From the NCBI RefSeq assembly GCF_002236805.1, contig NZ_NIQA01000003.1, positions 248,001 through 312,000 of the forward strand: a stretch of DNA of 64,000 bases, given 5' to 3'. Source of the stretch: Pusillimonas sp. T2. Its GTDB lineage: Bacteria > Pseudomonadota > Gammaproteobacteria > Burkholderiales > Burkholderiaceae_B. Shown one piece after another: positions 54,485 through 63,300 of the stretch (position 1 is its first letter; every line of letters begins with the position of its first letter). Position numbers and translations under genes: made by a program. The notes beneath the pieces are model-generated. The model saw only the letters and a list, made by a program, of their open reading frames with translations, ran no database searches and was not told where the DNA came from.

Positions 54485-54775
54485 TTAAGTGCTTTCCAAG
54501 GCCGCTTTTTCGGCGCGGTCTATCAGCCCATAAACATCGGCAATGCGATTACTGTAGCTAATCGTCGCAAGCTCGCCGGCATCAGAAACGCTACCCAACA
54601 CTTCGCGCTCCATTTTGGCAATAAGGCCGCGCATGGGGCCGATAATTTGCGGGTTGATGGACAGCATCGCTAAAACCAGGGCATCGAGCGTGACCTGGTT
54701 GGCCGCCTGAAGCCCCTCAAGCACGGCATTGATGTCACTGACCTTACCTGCGAAACGCTCTACTTCCTTTTCCAT
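54485..54775 (-). CDS. Small helical hypothetical protein
   Basis: 96 residues from ATG 54775 (GGAAG 5 nt upstream). A soluble helical protein (MEKEVERFAGKVSDINAVLEGLQAANQVTLDALVLAMLSINPQIIGPMRGLIAKMERE). I do not recognise a family. It is transcribed 40 nt downstream of the pirin gene, so it is probably in the same transcript. Confidence 0.6.
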   Translation of the reverse strand: MEKEVERFAGKVSDINAVLEGLQAANQVTLDALVLAMLSINPQIIGPMRGLIAKMEREVLGSVSDAGELATISYSNRIADVYGLIDRAEKAALEST

Positions 54776-54814
54776 GTCACTTCCTTCGGTTTTTGGCAAA
54801 AGTCCGATGGTAAT

Positions 54815-55729
54815 TCATTCGGGCAACGGGATGAACTCGAGATCGTCGCCGGGAATCGCGGCAAAGCGTTGTTCTTTCCAGTCGGCCCTGGCCTGTGCAA
54901 TACGATCTTTGCGGCTGGACACAAAATTCCAGTCGATGAAACGAGCGGACATGGTTTGGCCACCAATAATGGCGATGCGCGACTCGGCGAGTGCCGTCAA
55001 CACAATGCCGGGCTCTGCCGAAAACACAGCCATGGCATGTTCAGCAATATGCGTGTCCCCGGCCTTCAGACCGCCTTGCGCCACATACACAGCACGCTCT
55101 TGAGCCTGGGGTAAAACGAGCGCTTGACCTGCTTGCATATGCGCCTCGACGTAAAGCGTCTGGGCAAAAGTTTTGACCGGCGACGTCACCCCGTAAGCCT
55201 CACCCATCATGACCCGCAGCAACACACCTTCGACAGTAACCGAAGGGATATCTGCAGCCGGATAATGATAAAACGCAGGGTTTATCTCTTCATCGGCCTC
55301 GGGTAGGGCCAGCCATAACTGCAGACCATGAAGATTGTGCGCGACCGCTGTCACCTCTGGCCGCTCTCGTTCTGAATGCACAATACCCCGGCCGGCCACC
55401 ATCAAGTTGATGTCGCCGGGCCGAATAAGCTGTACGCTGCCCACTGAGTCGCGATGGAGAATTTCACCCTCGAATAGATAAGTGACTGTCGCAAGATTGA
55501 TATGCGGATGCGGCCTGACATTAATGCCCTGCCCCGCCGGAAACCTGACCGGCCCCATATGATCGAAAAAGATCCATGGGCCAACCATTTTGCGCTTGGC
55601 CGTGGGCAATACACGTCGCACAGAAAAGCCACCCAGGTCTTTATCGCGAGACGGTACGACCAATTCGACCGCATCACAACCGGCCGAACTCTCGTCATCG
55701 TGCTCGTCTCTGTTGGTTTCGATATTCAT
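54815..55729 (-). CDS. Pirin-family cupin protein
   Basis: 304 residues, bicupin. The N-terminal cupin carries the metal-binding set RPHPHINLATVTYLFEGEILHRDSVGS (~70-96) and GRGIVHSERE (~113-122), with KMVGPWIFFDHMGP before it. The C-terminal half includes FAQTLYVEAHMQAGQALVLPQAQERAVYVAQGG. Pirins can be iron-containing redox sensors or quercetinase-like dioxygenases; no partner here decides between these. The start at 55729 has GGGGAGG 4 nt upstream. Confidence 0.9.
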   Translation of the reverse strand: MNIETNRDEHDDESSAGCDAVELVVPSRDKDLGGFSVRRVLPTAKRKMVGPWIFFDHMGPVRFPAGQGINVRPHPHINLATVTYLFEGEILHRDSVGSVQLIRPGDINLMVAGRGIVHSERERPEVTAVAHNLHGLQLWLALPEADEEINPAFYHYPAADIPSVTVEGVLLRVMMGEAYGVTSPVKTFAQTLYVEAHMQAGQALVLPQAQERAVYVAQGGLKAGDTHIAEHAMAVFSAEPGIVLTALAESRIAIIGGQTMSARFIDWNFVSSRKDRIAQARADWKEQRFAAIPGDDLEFIPLPE

Positions 55730-55990
55730 ACGCCTCCCCTTTAATTGCCCCTAACACCAGAAGATCCAAAGCCCGTTCTGGCCATTTTTTTCATCAAACT
55801 TAACTGAACGGCTATTTTGCAGCAATATGTCATCGCTGAGGCAAATGACACATAACGCAAAGAAGCGCCTAACTGCCCCCGCTGGGCTCGTCGGAAGGCA
55901 AATCGTTCATCGGCTTAAAATATGCTGCACCTAATGTCGACAAGACATCGATAACCCAAACGCATTAAGTACGAGCTTCCCCAGTTCACC

Positions 55991-56003
55991 GGAGCAACTC
56001 ATC
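55991..56003 (+). promoter_or_regulatory. Ribosome site placed before an in-frame ATC codon
   Basis: GGAG (55991-55994) is followed by CAACTC and ATC (56001). The frame from this ATC runs without a stop into the MHYT kinase and encodes the family-like N-terminus [22 protein letters not shown]. No ATG, GTG or TTG is available between the upstream stop (55932) and GTG 56067. Confidence 0.55.
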
Positions 56004-56066
56004 TTTTTTCTCGACCCCAATACCCCACATCAGGCCTTCGTACACGGTTCACACGATATCGGCCTG

Positions 56067-58940
56067 GTGCTACTCGCCGTCGTTGTTTCAGTCTTTTCAG
56101 CCACCATGGCGCTACAAACCGCCAGCATGGCGGCCAGCACACAAAGCCGGCTGTATCGGCATATCGGCCTTGGCGCAGGTGCCATCGCGCTGGGTGGCGG
56201 CATCTGGACCATGCACTTCATTGGCATGCTTGCTTTCGAATTGCCTGCGCCGGTGCGCTACGACACCACCATTACGTTGCTTTCTGTCGTACCTGCCCTG
56301 CTTGCGTCGTGGTGGGCGCTGCACTTGCTGAGCCAGTCGTACGTTTCGCGCTCGCGACTGATTGCTGGCGGCGTACTGGTCGGTGCAGGCATAGGCGCCA
56401 TGCACTACACCGGTATGGCAGCCATGCAAACGCCATTACAAATGCGTTACGACCCGGCCATGTTCGGGCTATCGATTGTGGTGGCGGTCGGTATGGCCAT
56501 GCTGGCGTTATGGGTCAGGTATGGTTTGCGACGCACTTCGCTTGGCCGCACACCGCGCCTGATAATTAGCGGCTTGGTCATGGGCCTAGCCATTGCAGCC
56601 ATGCACTTTACCGGTATGGTGGCCGTGCGGTTCATTGGCGACCCAATGCCCACCCAGGGCGGTATCCTGCTCAATACGACCTATGCGTCGTTGGCCTTAT
56701 CGTCATTTACCATTACCGTAACGGTCATGGTCGTAGCCGTCAACGGACTCATTCGCGCATACGATCTGAACCGTCGCATACAAGAAGGCAGCTCCCGTCT
56801 ACAAGCCACGCTCGACACCGCCGTTGACGGCATTATCACCATCGACAGCAAAGGGATTATTCACGACTTCAACCACTCGGCCGAGCGCCTGTTTGGCTGG
56901 CGTGCAGACGAAGTCATTGGCAGCAACATCAAAATGCTGATGCCCGAGCCTTATCAGTCGGCTCACGATGGCTATCTGCACAACTATCAATCTACCGGAC
57001 AGGCCAAGGTTATCGGTGTAGGGCGCGAAGTCGTGGGGCTGCGTCGTGACGGCTCTCATGTACCGTTGCGCCTGGCCGTCGGTCGCGTCGACCTGCCCGG
57101 CCAGTTGCTGTTTGTAGGCTTTGTCACCGACATCAGCGATCGCCACACGCTTGAGTCTTCGCTACGCGAAGCGGCGCAGCGCGCCGAACAAGCCGCTGCG
57201 GCAAAAAGCACGTTTCTGGCCACCATGAGCCACGAAATCCGCACGCCCATGAACGCCATTATTGGCTTCACCGATTTATTGCTGCAAACCAGGCTCGACG
57301 CGATACAACGCAGCCACCTCAATACGGTACGCGACTCCTCACGCTCGCTGTTAAGACTGCTTAACGACATTCTGGACACAACCAAAATGGAAAAGGGCCG
57401 TCTGGAGCTGGAGCACACCGACTTTTCGCTCAGAGCGCTGGCAATGCAGATCGAATCATCTTTACGACTGAGTGCTACCGCCAAGAAGCTTGCGCTGCAC
57501 ACGCAAATCCAAGATGACATGCCGGAGTACTATCGCGGCGACCCATTACGCGTACTTCAAATCCTGACCAATCTTGTCGGTAACGCCATCAAATTCACTG
57601 AAACGGGCCGAGTCGATATCGCGTTCTCCTCAGCGGCGGGGCAAATCCACATCACAGTCAGCGATACAGGTATCGGCATGACGCCAGAACAGGTTGGACG
57701 GCTCTTCCAGCCATTCACGCAGGCCGATGCATCCATAAGCCGCCGCTTTGGCGGCACAGGCCTAGGGACAGCTATTTCGCGGCAACTGGTCGAGCTGATG
57801 AACGGTACCATCAGCGTCGAAAGCGAACTAGGCAAGGGAAGTACATTTCACGTCACGCTTCCCCTGCCGGTAGGGCAGGCACCCCATTTGGCCGACGAAC
57901 CGCGCCCCGCCCCAACGCTGCCTAAACTGCATATCCTGATTGCAGACGATGTCCCGCAAAACCTCCAGTTGCTCGGTCTGGTCCTAGAAAATGCGGGACA
58001 TAGTACGCGTCGGGCCGTCGACGGCAACGACGCCGTCGAGCAATACCGAAGCAACAGCTTCGACATCGTGTTAATGGATGTGCACATGCCTGGCGCCGAT
58101 GGTCTTCAGGCCACCCGCCTGATTCGTCAGCACGAGCGCGAAACCGGGCAAACCAGGACACCCATCATCGCCCTGACGGCAAGTGTAATGGCCGACGACC
58201 GAGAAGCAGCCGCCAAAGCCGGCATGGACGGTTTCGCACTAAAGCCGCTCGACCCGCCCCGCTTGTTTACCGAAATAGCGCGTGTGCTCGGCACCAAACC
58301 AGCGCACGACGTCGCCAGCGCCACATTGCAAAAACCGACCACAAAAGCTGTTATTGATACCCAAGCCGGTATAAAGCTGTGGGGTACGCAAGCAGACTAT
58401 GAGCTCGCCCTTCACAACTTTGTGCGCAATCTGACTCAAACCGAACCGCTGCCTCAAGAAATACCTGAAAACGCAGACTGGGATGCACTACGGTTCCATC
58501 TGCACCGCCTGAGGGGTGTTGCCGCTAATCTGGCGCTGCCCGCATTGTCGACCCTGTACGGCCAACTCGAAGACCTGATAGTTCAGCAACAGCATGCCGT
58601 TGTTCGACAACGCTTTTCTGAGGTCCACAGTGCGCTTGAACAGCTACGGTCCCAATTGCCCAAAGCCCCCGAGCAAGCCGACAACCACACCAACCTCGCT
58701 GCATCGTCAAAAGACATGCAACAAGCCCTCATGCGCTTGCACGGTGTCGCAATGCGCTGCGAGTTCGACGACGCCCTGCTAGGCTTGGTCTGCTCCCACC
58801 TTGAGCAGCGCGGTGCCCGCGACGATGCCGGCGCATTGCGAGATGCCATGAACGCCTTCGAATTTACACAAGCCACCGAAATTATCCAAAGACACCTTGG
58901 CGCATCGTCCCTCGACGACAAGAACATAGCGGAAACATAA
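56067..58940 (+). CDS. MHYT-PAS hybrid sensor histidine kinase
   Basis: 957 residues from GTG 56067; the true start is probably ~22 codons earlier (ATC 56001). An MHYT membrane sensor with three motifs (TMHFIGM ~47, AMHYTGM ~112, AMHFTGM ~174) and seven helices ends at ~235. Then PAS ([21 protein letters not shown], ~250-370), HisKA ([21 protein letters not shown]), HATPase ([26 protein letters not shown]), receiver ([10 protein letters not shown]...[14 protein letters not shown]) and a C-terminal Hpt-like module ([13 protein letters not shown]). MHYT domains may bind Cu and sense O2, CO or NO. Two nt separate it from the HD-GYP regulator, its likely output. Confidence 0.92.
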   Translation: MLLAVVVSVFSATMALQTASMAASTQSRLYRHIGLGAGAIALGGGIWTMHFIGMLAFELPAPVRYDTTITLLSVVPALLASWWALHLLSQSYVSRSRLIAGGVLVGAGIGAMHYTGMAAMQTPLQMRYDPAMFGLSIVVAVGMAMLALWVRYGLRRTSLGRTPRLIISGLVMGLAIAAMHFTGMVAVRFIGDPMPTQGGILLNTTYASLALSSFTITVTVMVVAVNGLIRAYDLNRRIQEGSSRLQATLDTAVDGIITIDSKGIIHDFNHSAERLFGWRADEVIGSNIKMLMPEPYQSAHDGYLHNYQSTGQAKVIGVGREVVGLRRDGSHVPLRLAVGRVDLPGQLLFVGFVTDISDRHTLESSLREAAQRAEQAAAAKSTFLATMSHEIRTPMNAIIGFTDLLLQTRLDAIQRSHLNTVRDSSRSLLRLLNDILDTTKMEKGRLELEHTDFSLRALAMQIESSLRLSATAKKLALHTQIQDDMPEYYRGDPLRVLQILTNLVGNAIKFTETGRVDIAFSSAAGQIHITVSDTGIGMTPEQVGRLFQPFTQADASISRRFGGTGLGTAISRQLVELMNGTISVESELGKGSTFHVTLPLPVGQAPHLADEPRPAPTLPKLHILIADDVPQNLQLLGLVLENAGHSTRRAVDGNDAVEQYRSNSFDIVLMDVHMPGADGLQATRLIRQHERETGQTRTPIIALTASVMADDREAAAKAGMDGFALKPLDPPRLFTEIARVLGTKPAHDVASATLQKPTTKAVIDTQAGIKLWGTQADYELALHNFVRNLTQTEPLPQEIPENADWDALRFHLHRLRGVAANLALPALSTLYGQLEDLIVQQQHAVVRQRFSEVHSALEQLRSQLPKAPEQADNHTNLAASSKDMQQALMRLHGVAMRCEFDDALLGLVCSHLEQRGARDDAGALRDAMNAFEFTQATEIIQRHLGASSLDDKNIAET

Positions 58941-58942
58941 GT

Positions 58943-59941
58943 ATGCAAGACAGCCAAGACCAACGCCCCACCCTGCTTCTGGTTGACGACGAACCGGCCA
59001 ACTTGCAGGTTTTGCGTCACACCCTACAAGCCGATTACAGGCTTTTATTTGCCCGCGACGGGAAAGCCGCCCTTGATCGCGTGCACGCCGACCGCCCCGA
59101 CCTTGTGCTGCTTGACGTCATGATGCCCGGAATAACGGGCTATGAAGTATGCACAACACTTAAACAAGACCCCCGGACAACAAACATACCCGTCATTTTC
59201 GTAACGGCACTGGCCGATGCCGAAAACGAACAAAACGGCCTGGACATCGGCGCCGTCGACTACATCAGCAAGCCGTTTAACCCGTCGGTGGTGCGCGCCC
59301 GGGTTCGCACCCACCTTTCTTTGGTGCAGGCTCAAGAGCTAATGACGACTCGCCTGCAAATCGTGCAATGCCTGGGGCGTGCTGCCGAATATAAAGACAA
59401 CGAAACGGGCATGCATGTTGTCCGGATGAGCCAATATGCACGCACGCTTGCAAAAGCCATGGGCTTTCCCGATAAAGAGGCCGACGAGTTGCTGCACGCC
59501 GCACCCATGCACGACGTTGGCAAAATCGGCATCCCCGATGCCATCCTGACCAAACCCGGAAAACTGTCGGACGACGAATGGGCCGTCATGAAGCAGCACA
59601 CCATCATTGGTGCCGAAATCTTGGGCCAACACCCTTCGGGTCTGCTTAATCTGGCCGCTACCATTGCGCGCAGTCATCACGAACGCTGGGACGGCACCGG
59701 CTATCCTGACGGCCTCAAGGGTGAAGATATCCCGGTGGCCGCGCGCATTGTTGCGGTCGCCGACGTTTTCGATGCGCTGACCAGCGAAAGACCATACAAA
59801 CACGCGTGGTCAGTCGACGATGCCCTGGACTTTATGCGCCAACAAAGCGGTCAACACTTCGACCCGACGGTGGTCGAAGTCTTTATCAGGAATTTGCCGG
59901 AAATTCTGGCTATACGACAGAGATGGGCAGATACGGCCTGA
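58943..59941 (+). CDS. Response regulator with HD-GYP c-di-GMP phosphodiesterase domain
   Basis: 332 residues (RpfG-like). Receiver: LLLVDDEPANLQVL, phospho-Asp in LVLLDVMMPGITGYEV (~54), Lys in YISKPFNPS. HD-GYP domain (~140-325): HVVRMSQYARTLA, the HD pair in APMHDVGKIGIPDAIL, IGAEIL, SHHERWDGTGYPDGLKGEDIP, ADVFDALTSERPYK. All metal ligands of active enzymes appear present, so it should hydrolyse c-di-GMP when phosphorylated by the adjacent hybrid kinase. It is convergent with the LysR gene, ending 1 nt away. Confidence 0.94.
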   Translation: MQDSQDQRPTLLLVDDEPANLQVLRHTLQADYRLLFARDGKAALDRVHADRPDLVLLDVMMPGITGYEVCTTLKQDPRTTNIPVIFVTALADAENEQNGLDIGAVDYISKPFNPSVVRARVRTHLSLVQAQELMTTRLQIVQCLGRAAEYKDNETGMHVVRMSQYARTLAKAMGFPDKEADELLHAAPMHDVGKIGIPDAILTKPGKLSDDEWAVMKQHTIIGAEILGQHPSGLLNLAATIARSHHERWDGTGYPDGLKGEDIPVAARIVAVADVFDALTSERPYKHAWSVDDALDFMRQQSGQHFDPTVVEVFIRNLPEILAIRQRWADTA

Positions 59942-60811
59942 CTATTGGCTTAGATGTGTGGCACACCAATCCCATACAGCGCTAGCGGCACTGTTTACAT
60001 GCATATCGCGCTTGCGTACCAGGTAAAAATCGGGCGCCACGGTTTTGGTGACGTCGGTCATTTGCAACAAGCGGCCCGCCGCCAGATCGGCGGCGACAAA
60101 AGCCCTGCAGGCCAACGCCACCCCTTGCCCCGCCATCGCAGCATCCAGCGCGAGTGCGGTCTGGTTAAACACCAGGCCCGGTAACTTTTCTGAGACGCCA
60201 AGAAATTTCGGCCAATGATTATGTGCGTCGTGCAACAAAGGCAACGACCGCAAGCGAGCAGACTCAAGCGGCAACCGCAACCCTGTTGCCAGATGCGGGC
60301 TGGCCACTGCCACCAGCGATTGCCGGAAGAGCAACCTGGCCTCAAGGTCGGGCGCAAATGGTGGCCTCGTCAAACGCACCGCCAAATCAACTTGATCGCG
60401 GTCGAAATCTGACAATGACTCTGTCGCCAGCGTACGCAAATCAATACCAGGCAGGGCCGCATTCAGTTCAGCCAAACGCGGAATAAGCAATTTGGTAGCC
60501 ACGGTAGGCGTAACACTGATAGTGACCGTGTCGGGCCTGGCCTGCAACTGCTGGGTTGATTCGGCCAACGTGTCGAACGCCCGCGTGACCTCGGCCAGAT
60601 AGCCTGCCCCTGACGGCGTCAGCGCCAACCCCCGAGGCAAGCGCCGAAACAGCACAACACCCAAATGCGCCTCGAGGCCCCGTACCTGCTGCGCCACCGC
60701 GCCCTGTGTGACGCCGAGCTCGTCGGCAGCCGCACGAAAGCTGAGTCGCCGACCCGATACCTCAAAGGCCCTCAGCGCATTCAGCGGAGGCAACTTTCGA
60801 CGTGATTGCAT
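59942..60811 (-). CDS. LysR-family regulator (GcvA-like)
   Basis: 289 residues. The N-terminal HTH (LNALRAFEVSGRRLSFRAAADELGVTQGAVAQQVRGLEAHLGVVLFRRLPRGLALTPSG, ~10-68) and periplasmic-binding-like effector domain (TVTISVTPTVATKLLIPRLAELNAALPGIDLRTLATE...VDLAVRLTRPPFAPDLEARLL) follow the GcvA subgroup pattern. Divergent from an SDR gene with a 111-bp shared region that contains TTTATTGCGTTTATTC-like AT-rich sequence; it probably controls that gene. Confidence 0.92.
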   Translation of the reverse strand: MQSRRKLPPLNALRAFEVSGRRLSFRAAADELGVTQGAVAQQVRGLEAHLGVVLFRRLPRGLALTPSGAGYLAEVTRAFDTLAESTQQLQARPDTVTISVTPTVATKLLIPRLAELNAALPGIDLRTLATESLSDFDRDQVDLAVRLTRPPFAPDLEARLLFRQSLVAVASPHLATGLRLPLESARLRSLPLLHDAHNHWPKFLGVSEKLPGLVFNQTALALDAAMAGQGVALACRAFVAADLAAGRLLQMTDVTKTVAPDFYLVRKRDMHVNSAASAVWDWCATHLSQ

Positions 60812-60922
60812 AACAGTCTCTGGGAGTAGTTTTTCTACACTTTATTGCGTTTATTCTTCGCGCGCAAATTAACGTCATTACACCCATAATTAAAAGGTAA
60901 AAACATACTGATGGAGAACAAA

Positions 60923-61627
60923 ATGTCTGTAGAAAAAGTAGCAGTAATTACAGCCGGTGGATCTGGTATGGGCGCTGCGGCTGCCCGCAAGCTGGCGCAA
61001 GACGGCTACCGGGTAGCGATCTTGTCGTCGTCGGGCAAGGGCGAGGCGCTGGCACAAGAGCTCGGCGGCATCGGCGTAACTGGCTCAAACCAAAACAATG
61101 ATGATGTACAACGCGTCGTCGACCAAGCCATGGCGCGCTGGGGACGCATCGACGCTCTGGTCAACTCTGCAGGGCATGGCCCACGCGGGCCCATTCTTGA
61201 TATCTCCGATAACGACTGGCACAGCGGCATGGACGTTTACTTTTTGAGTGCGGTCAGGCCTGCAAGGCTCGTCGCCCCAATCATGGCCGCACAAGGCGGC
61301 GGCGCCATTGTCAATATTTCTACAGCCTGGGCTTTTGAACCTGCTGACATGTTCCCGACATCAACCGTCTTTAGGGCCGGGTTGGCCAGTTTCACCAAGA
61401 TTTTTGCCGACACCTATGCCGCCAAGAATGTGCGTATGAACAACGTACTGCCCGGCTGGATCGACAGTCTGCCCACAACTGATGCGCGACGAACCAGCGT
61501 ACCCATGCAGCGCTATGGCAAGGCTGAAGAAATTGCGGCCACCATTGCCTTCCTGCTTTCAGACGGCGCAGGCTACATTACCGGCCAAAATATCCGCGTC
61601 GACGGCGGCATCTCGCGCTCAGTTTAA
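60923..61627 (+). CDS. SDR-family oxidoreductase
   Basis: 234 residues from ATG 60923, which has GGAG 6 nt upstream; ATG 60911 is in frame but lacks a site. NAD(P)-binding TAGGSGMGAAAARKLAQDG (~10-28), NSAGHG (~82), and the catalytic Ser/Tyr region: NISTAWAFEPADMFPTSTVFRAGLASFTKIF. The usual YxxxK appears as FPTSTVFRAG with no Tyr or Lys in the standard spacing, so classical SDR catalysis is doubtful. Divergent from a LysR gene that likely regulates it. Substrate unknown. Confidence 0.85.
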   Translation: MSVEKVAVITAGGSGMGAAAARKLAQDGYRVAILSSSGKGEALAQELGGIGVTGSNQNNDDVQRVVDQAMARWGRIDALVNSAGHGPRGPILDISDNDWHSGMDVYFLSAVRPARLVAPIMAAQGGGAIVNISTAWAFEPADMFPTSTVFRAGLASFTKIFADTYAAKNVRMNNVLPGWIDSLPTTDARRTSVPMQRYGKAEEIAATIAFLLSDGAGYITGQNIRVDGGISRSV

Positions 61628-61718
61628 TTGAAACCAAAAGTAACTTAAGTGGCTTTATATCCTTATACAGTCCACAGTGTTCGAGGGGATACTTTTCCCT
61701 TTTAACTAGGAAATTCAA

Positions 61719-61928
61719 TTGACTACAGAAATCGGTATCGTGAAATGGTTCAACAACGAGAAAGGGTTCGGCTTCATCATGCCTGAATCCGGTGGCAAGG
61801 ACCTCTTCGCTCACTACAGCGAAATTCAAGGTTCAGGACACAAATCGCTCGAAGAGAACCAGCGCGTGTCTTTCGTTGCAACGCAGGGCCAAAAAGGTCC
61901 TCAAGCGTCGAACATCCAGATTCTCTAA
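61719..61928 (+). CDS. CspA-family cold-shock protein
   Basis: 69 residues, single OB-fold binding ss[24 protein letters not shown] (RNP1) and [10 protein letters not shown] (RNP2). The start is TTG 61719 (AGGA 8 nt upstream); no ATG or GTG fits the family N-terminus [12 protein letters not shown] ~90-nt leader precedes it. Followed by a strong terminator. Confidence 0.95.
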   Translation: MTTEIGIVKWFNNEKGFGFIMPESGGKDLFAHYSEIQGSGHKSLEENQRVSFVATQGQKGPQASNIQIL

Positions 61929-61976
61929 TTACCCCCCGCGTCTTAACGGGCGCATTGCGGTAATTATGCAGGACCC

Positions 61977-62012
61977 AAGCCGGCCCCATTGAAACAATCG
62001 GGCCGGCTTTTT
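61977..62012 (+). terminator. Terminator of the cold-shock gene
   Basis: AAGCCGGCCC and GGGCCGGCTT (10-bp stem) followed by a T-run, ~50 nt after the stop codon. Confidence 0.92.
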
Positions 62013-62047
62013 ATTTGCATGGCAAGCAAGCCGCTATAATGAAAGAC

Positions 62048-62092
62048 GAGGACGACCTCACCCATTACGGGCACTTATACCGGGACGACCCG
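62048..62092 (+). promoter_or_regulatory. Guanidine-II (mini-ykkC) riboswitch
   Basis: Two small hairpins with identical ACGA loops: GAGG-ACGA-CCTC (62048-62059) and CGGG-ACGA-CCCG (62081-62092), joined by a 21-nt linker. Two ACGR-loop stems just upstream of the ribosome site (AAGGAG at 62099) and an SMR gene is the diagnostic layout of this class. Guanidine binding pairs the loops and frees the ribosome site. Confidence 0.93.
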
Positions 62093-62109
62093 ACACTTAA
62101 GGAGCCGCC

Positions 62110-62430
62110 ATGGCTTGGGGTCTGTTGATTGTTGCGGGTATTTTTGAAGTCGTCTGGGCTTACTCAATGAAGCTTTCAAACGGGTTCACCAGGTTACTGC
62201 CATCTGTGGTCACTCTGGTAATGATGCTCGCCAGTTTTTCGTTATTGGCGCTATCTATGCGTACCCTGCCGCTGGGTACGGCCTACACTATCTGGACAGG
62301 CATCGGCGCCATAGGCGCATTTGTCCTGGGTATTGTTATGCTGGGAGAACAGCTCAGCGCCACACGAATTCTCGCCGCTATACTCATCGTCAGCGGCATC
62401 GTACTCATGAAGCTTTCTTCGGCCGACTAA
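62110..62430 (+). CDS. gdx: SMR-family guanidinium exporter (SugE/Gdx)
   Basis: 106 residues, four transmembrane helices. WGLLIVAGIFEVVWAYSMKLSNGFT holds the membrane Glu (Glu13) essential in SMR proteins; PLGTAYTIWTGIGAIGAFVLGIVMLGE is the SugE/Gdx signature. Preceded by a guanidine-II riboswitch, which identifies it as a proton/guanidinium exchanger (Gdx), not a general quaternary-ammonium pump. AAGGAG 5 nt before ATG. Confidence 0.95.
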   Translation: MAWGLLIVAGIFEVVWAYSMKLSNGFTRLLPSVVTLVMMLASFSLLALSMRTLPLGTAYTIWTGIGAIGAFVLGIVMLGEQLSATRILAAILIVSGIVLMKLSSAD

Positions 62431-62461
62431 CCTGCCTTGAAAAGGCGTTTTTCTGAACCTT

Positions 62462-62800
62462 ATGAACACACCATCGTGGGGCTATGAGCGCCCCGACTGT
62501 ATTGGGGACCACGCCCTGGCCTTGTTTATCGATGATATTCAGCGCGTGCTCGATCATTACATGCAAACATCGGGCGCGCCTGAAACACGTATGTTTCAGG
62601 CGCAAGCAACAGCCAATAAATTACTTAAGGCTTACGAGAACAACGCCCGAAAAACGACGGCCTTCACTGGCCAATCTATCGAGATAAAATCGGTCAGCAC
62701 CGGAGAATCCGCACCCCAATGGGTACCGCTGTTCTCGCCGGGCCTCAAACAAGCACTTAAAAAATTACTTGACCGCAGCCAGGGTACAACAACCCACTAA
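62462..62800 (+). CDS. Hypothetical protein
   Basis: A 112-residue soluble protein (HALALFIDDIQRVLDHYMQTSG; RMFQAQATANKLLKAYENNARKTTAFTGQSIEIKSV) with a helical first half. Family not recognised. It starts 31 nt after gdx with no terminator between and could be part of the guanidine-responsive transcript. No clear ribosome site. Confidence 0.55.
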   Translation: MNTPSWGYERPDCIGDHALALFIDDIQRVLDHYMQTSGAPETRMFQAQATANKLLKAYENNARKTTAFTGQSIEIKSVSTGESAPQWVPLFSPGLKQALKKLLDRSQGTTTH

Positions 62801-62873
62801 CTCGCTCGGGGCTTAAGTAAGTGTGTATTTGGCCAAAGCCCTCACCAGTACATAAGCCCCTCTTAATCTCTTT

Positions 62874-63278
62874 ATGTCCTCAGATACAGCACCGACACAA
62901 ATCAGCCCCTACGACCAATTAGGTGGTGAAGACAAAGTAAAAGAACTGGTCGAACGCTTTTACGACCTGATGGAACTGGACCCGGCCTACCTGGCGCTTC
63001 GCGCCGCGCACGGACCCGAGCTGGCTCAAGCACGTGAGCGCTTGTTCTGGTTTTTATGCGGGTGGCTGGGCGGCCCAGCGTACTACATGGAAAAAGTCGG
63101 CCACCCCATGCTGCGCGCCCGCCATTTACCGTTTTCTATCGGCATTATCGAGCGCGACCAATGGGTCGCATGTATGGCTCAGGCCATGAAAGACGTCGGC
63201 ATACCCGAAACGCTTAGTGAATCACTGAAAAACGCCTTCATGAGTACGGCAGACTGGATGCGCAACCGGCCCGAGTAA
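62874..63278 (+). CDS. Group II truncated haemoglobin
   Basis: 134 residues with a 2-over-2 globin fold: YDQLGGEDKVKELVERFYDLMELDPAYLALRAAHG (helices A-E), ERLFWFLCGWLGGPAYYMEKVGHPMLRARHLPFSI (helix E-F with the proximal His in RARHLPF) and RDQWVACMAQAMKDVG (with Trp at G8 typical of group II). Likely binds O2 or NO for protection or sensing. Confidence 0.93.
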   Translation: MSSDTAPTQISPYDQLGGEDKVKELVERFYDLMELDPAYLALRAAHGPELAQARERLFWFLCGWLGGPAYYMEKVGHPMLRARHLPFSIGIIERDQWVACMAQAMKDVGIPETLSESLKNAFMSTADWMRNRPE

Positions 63279-63300
63279 TAACAAGTGCCTGATATTAGAT

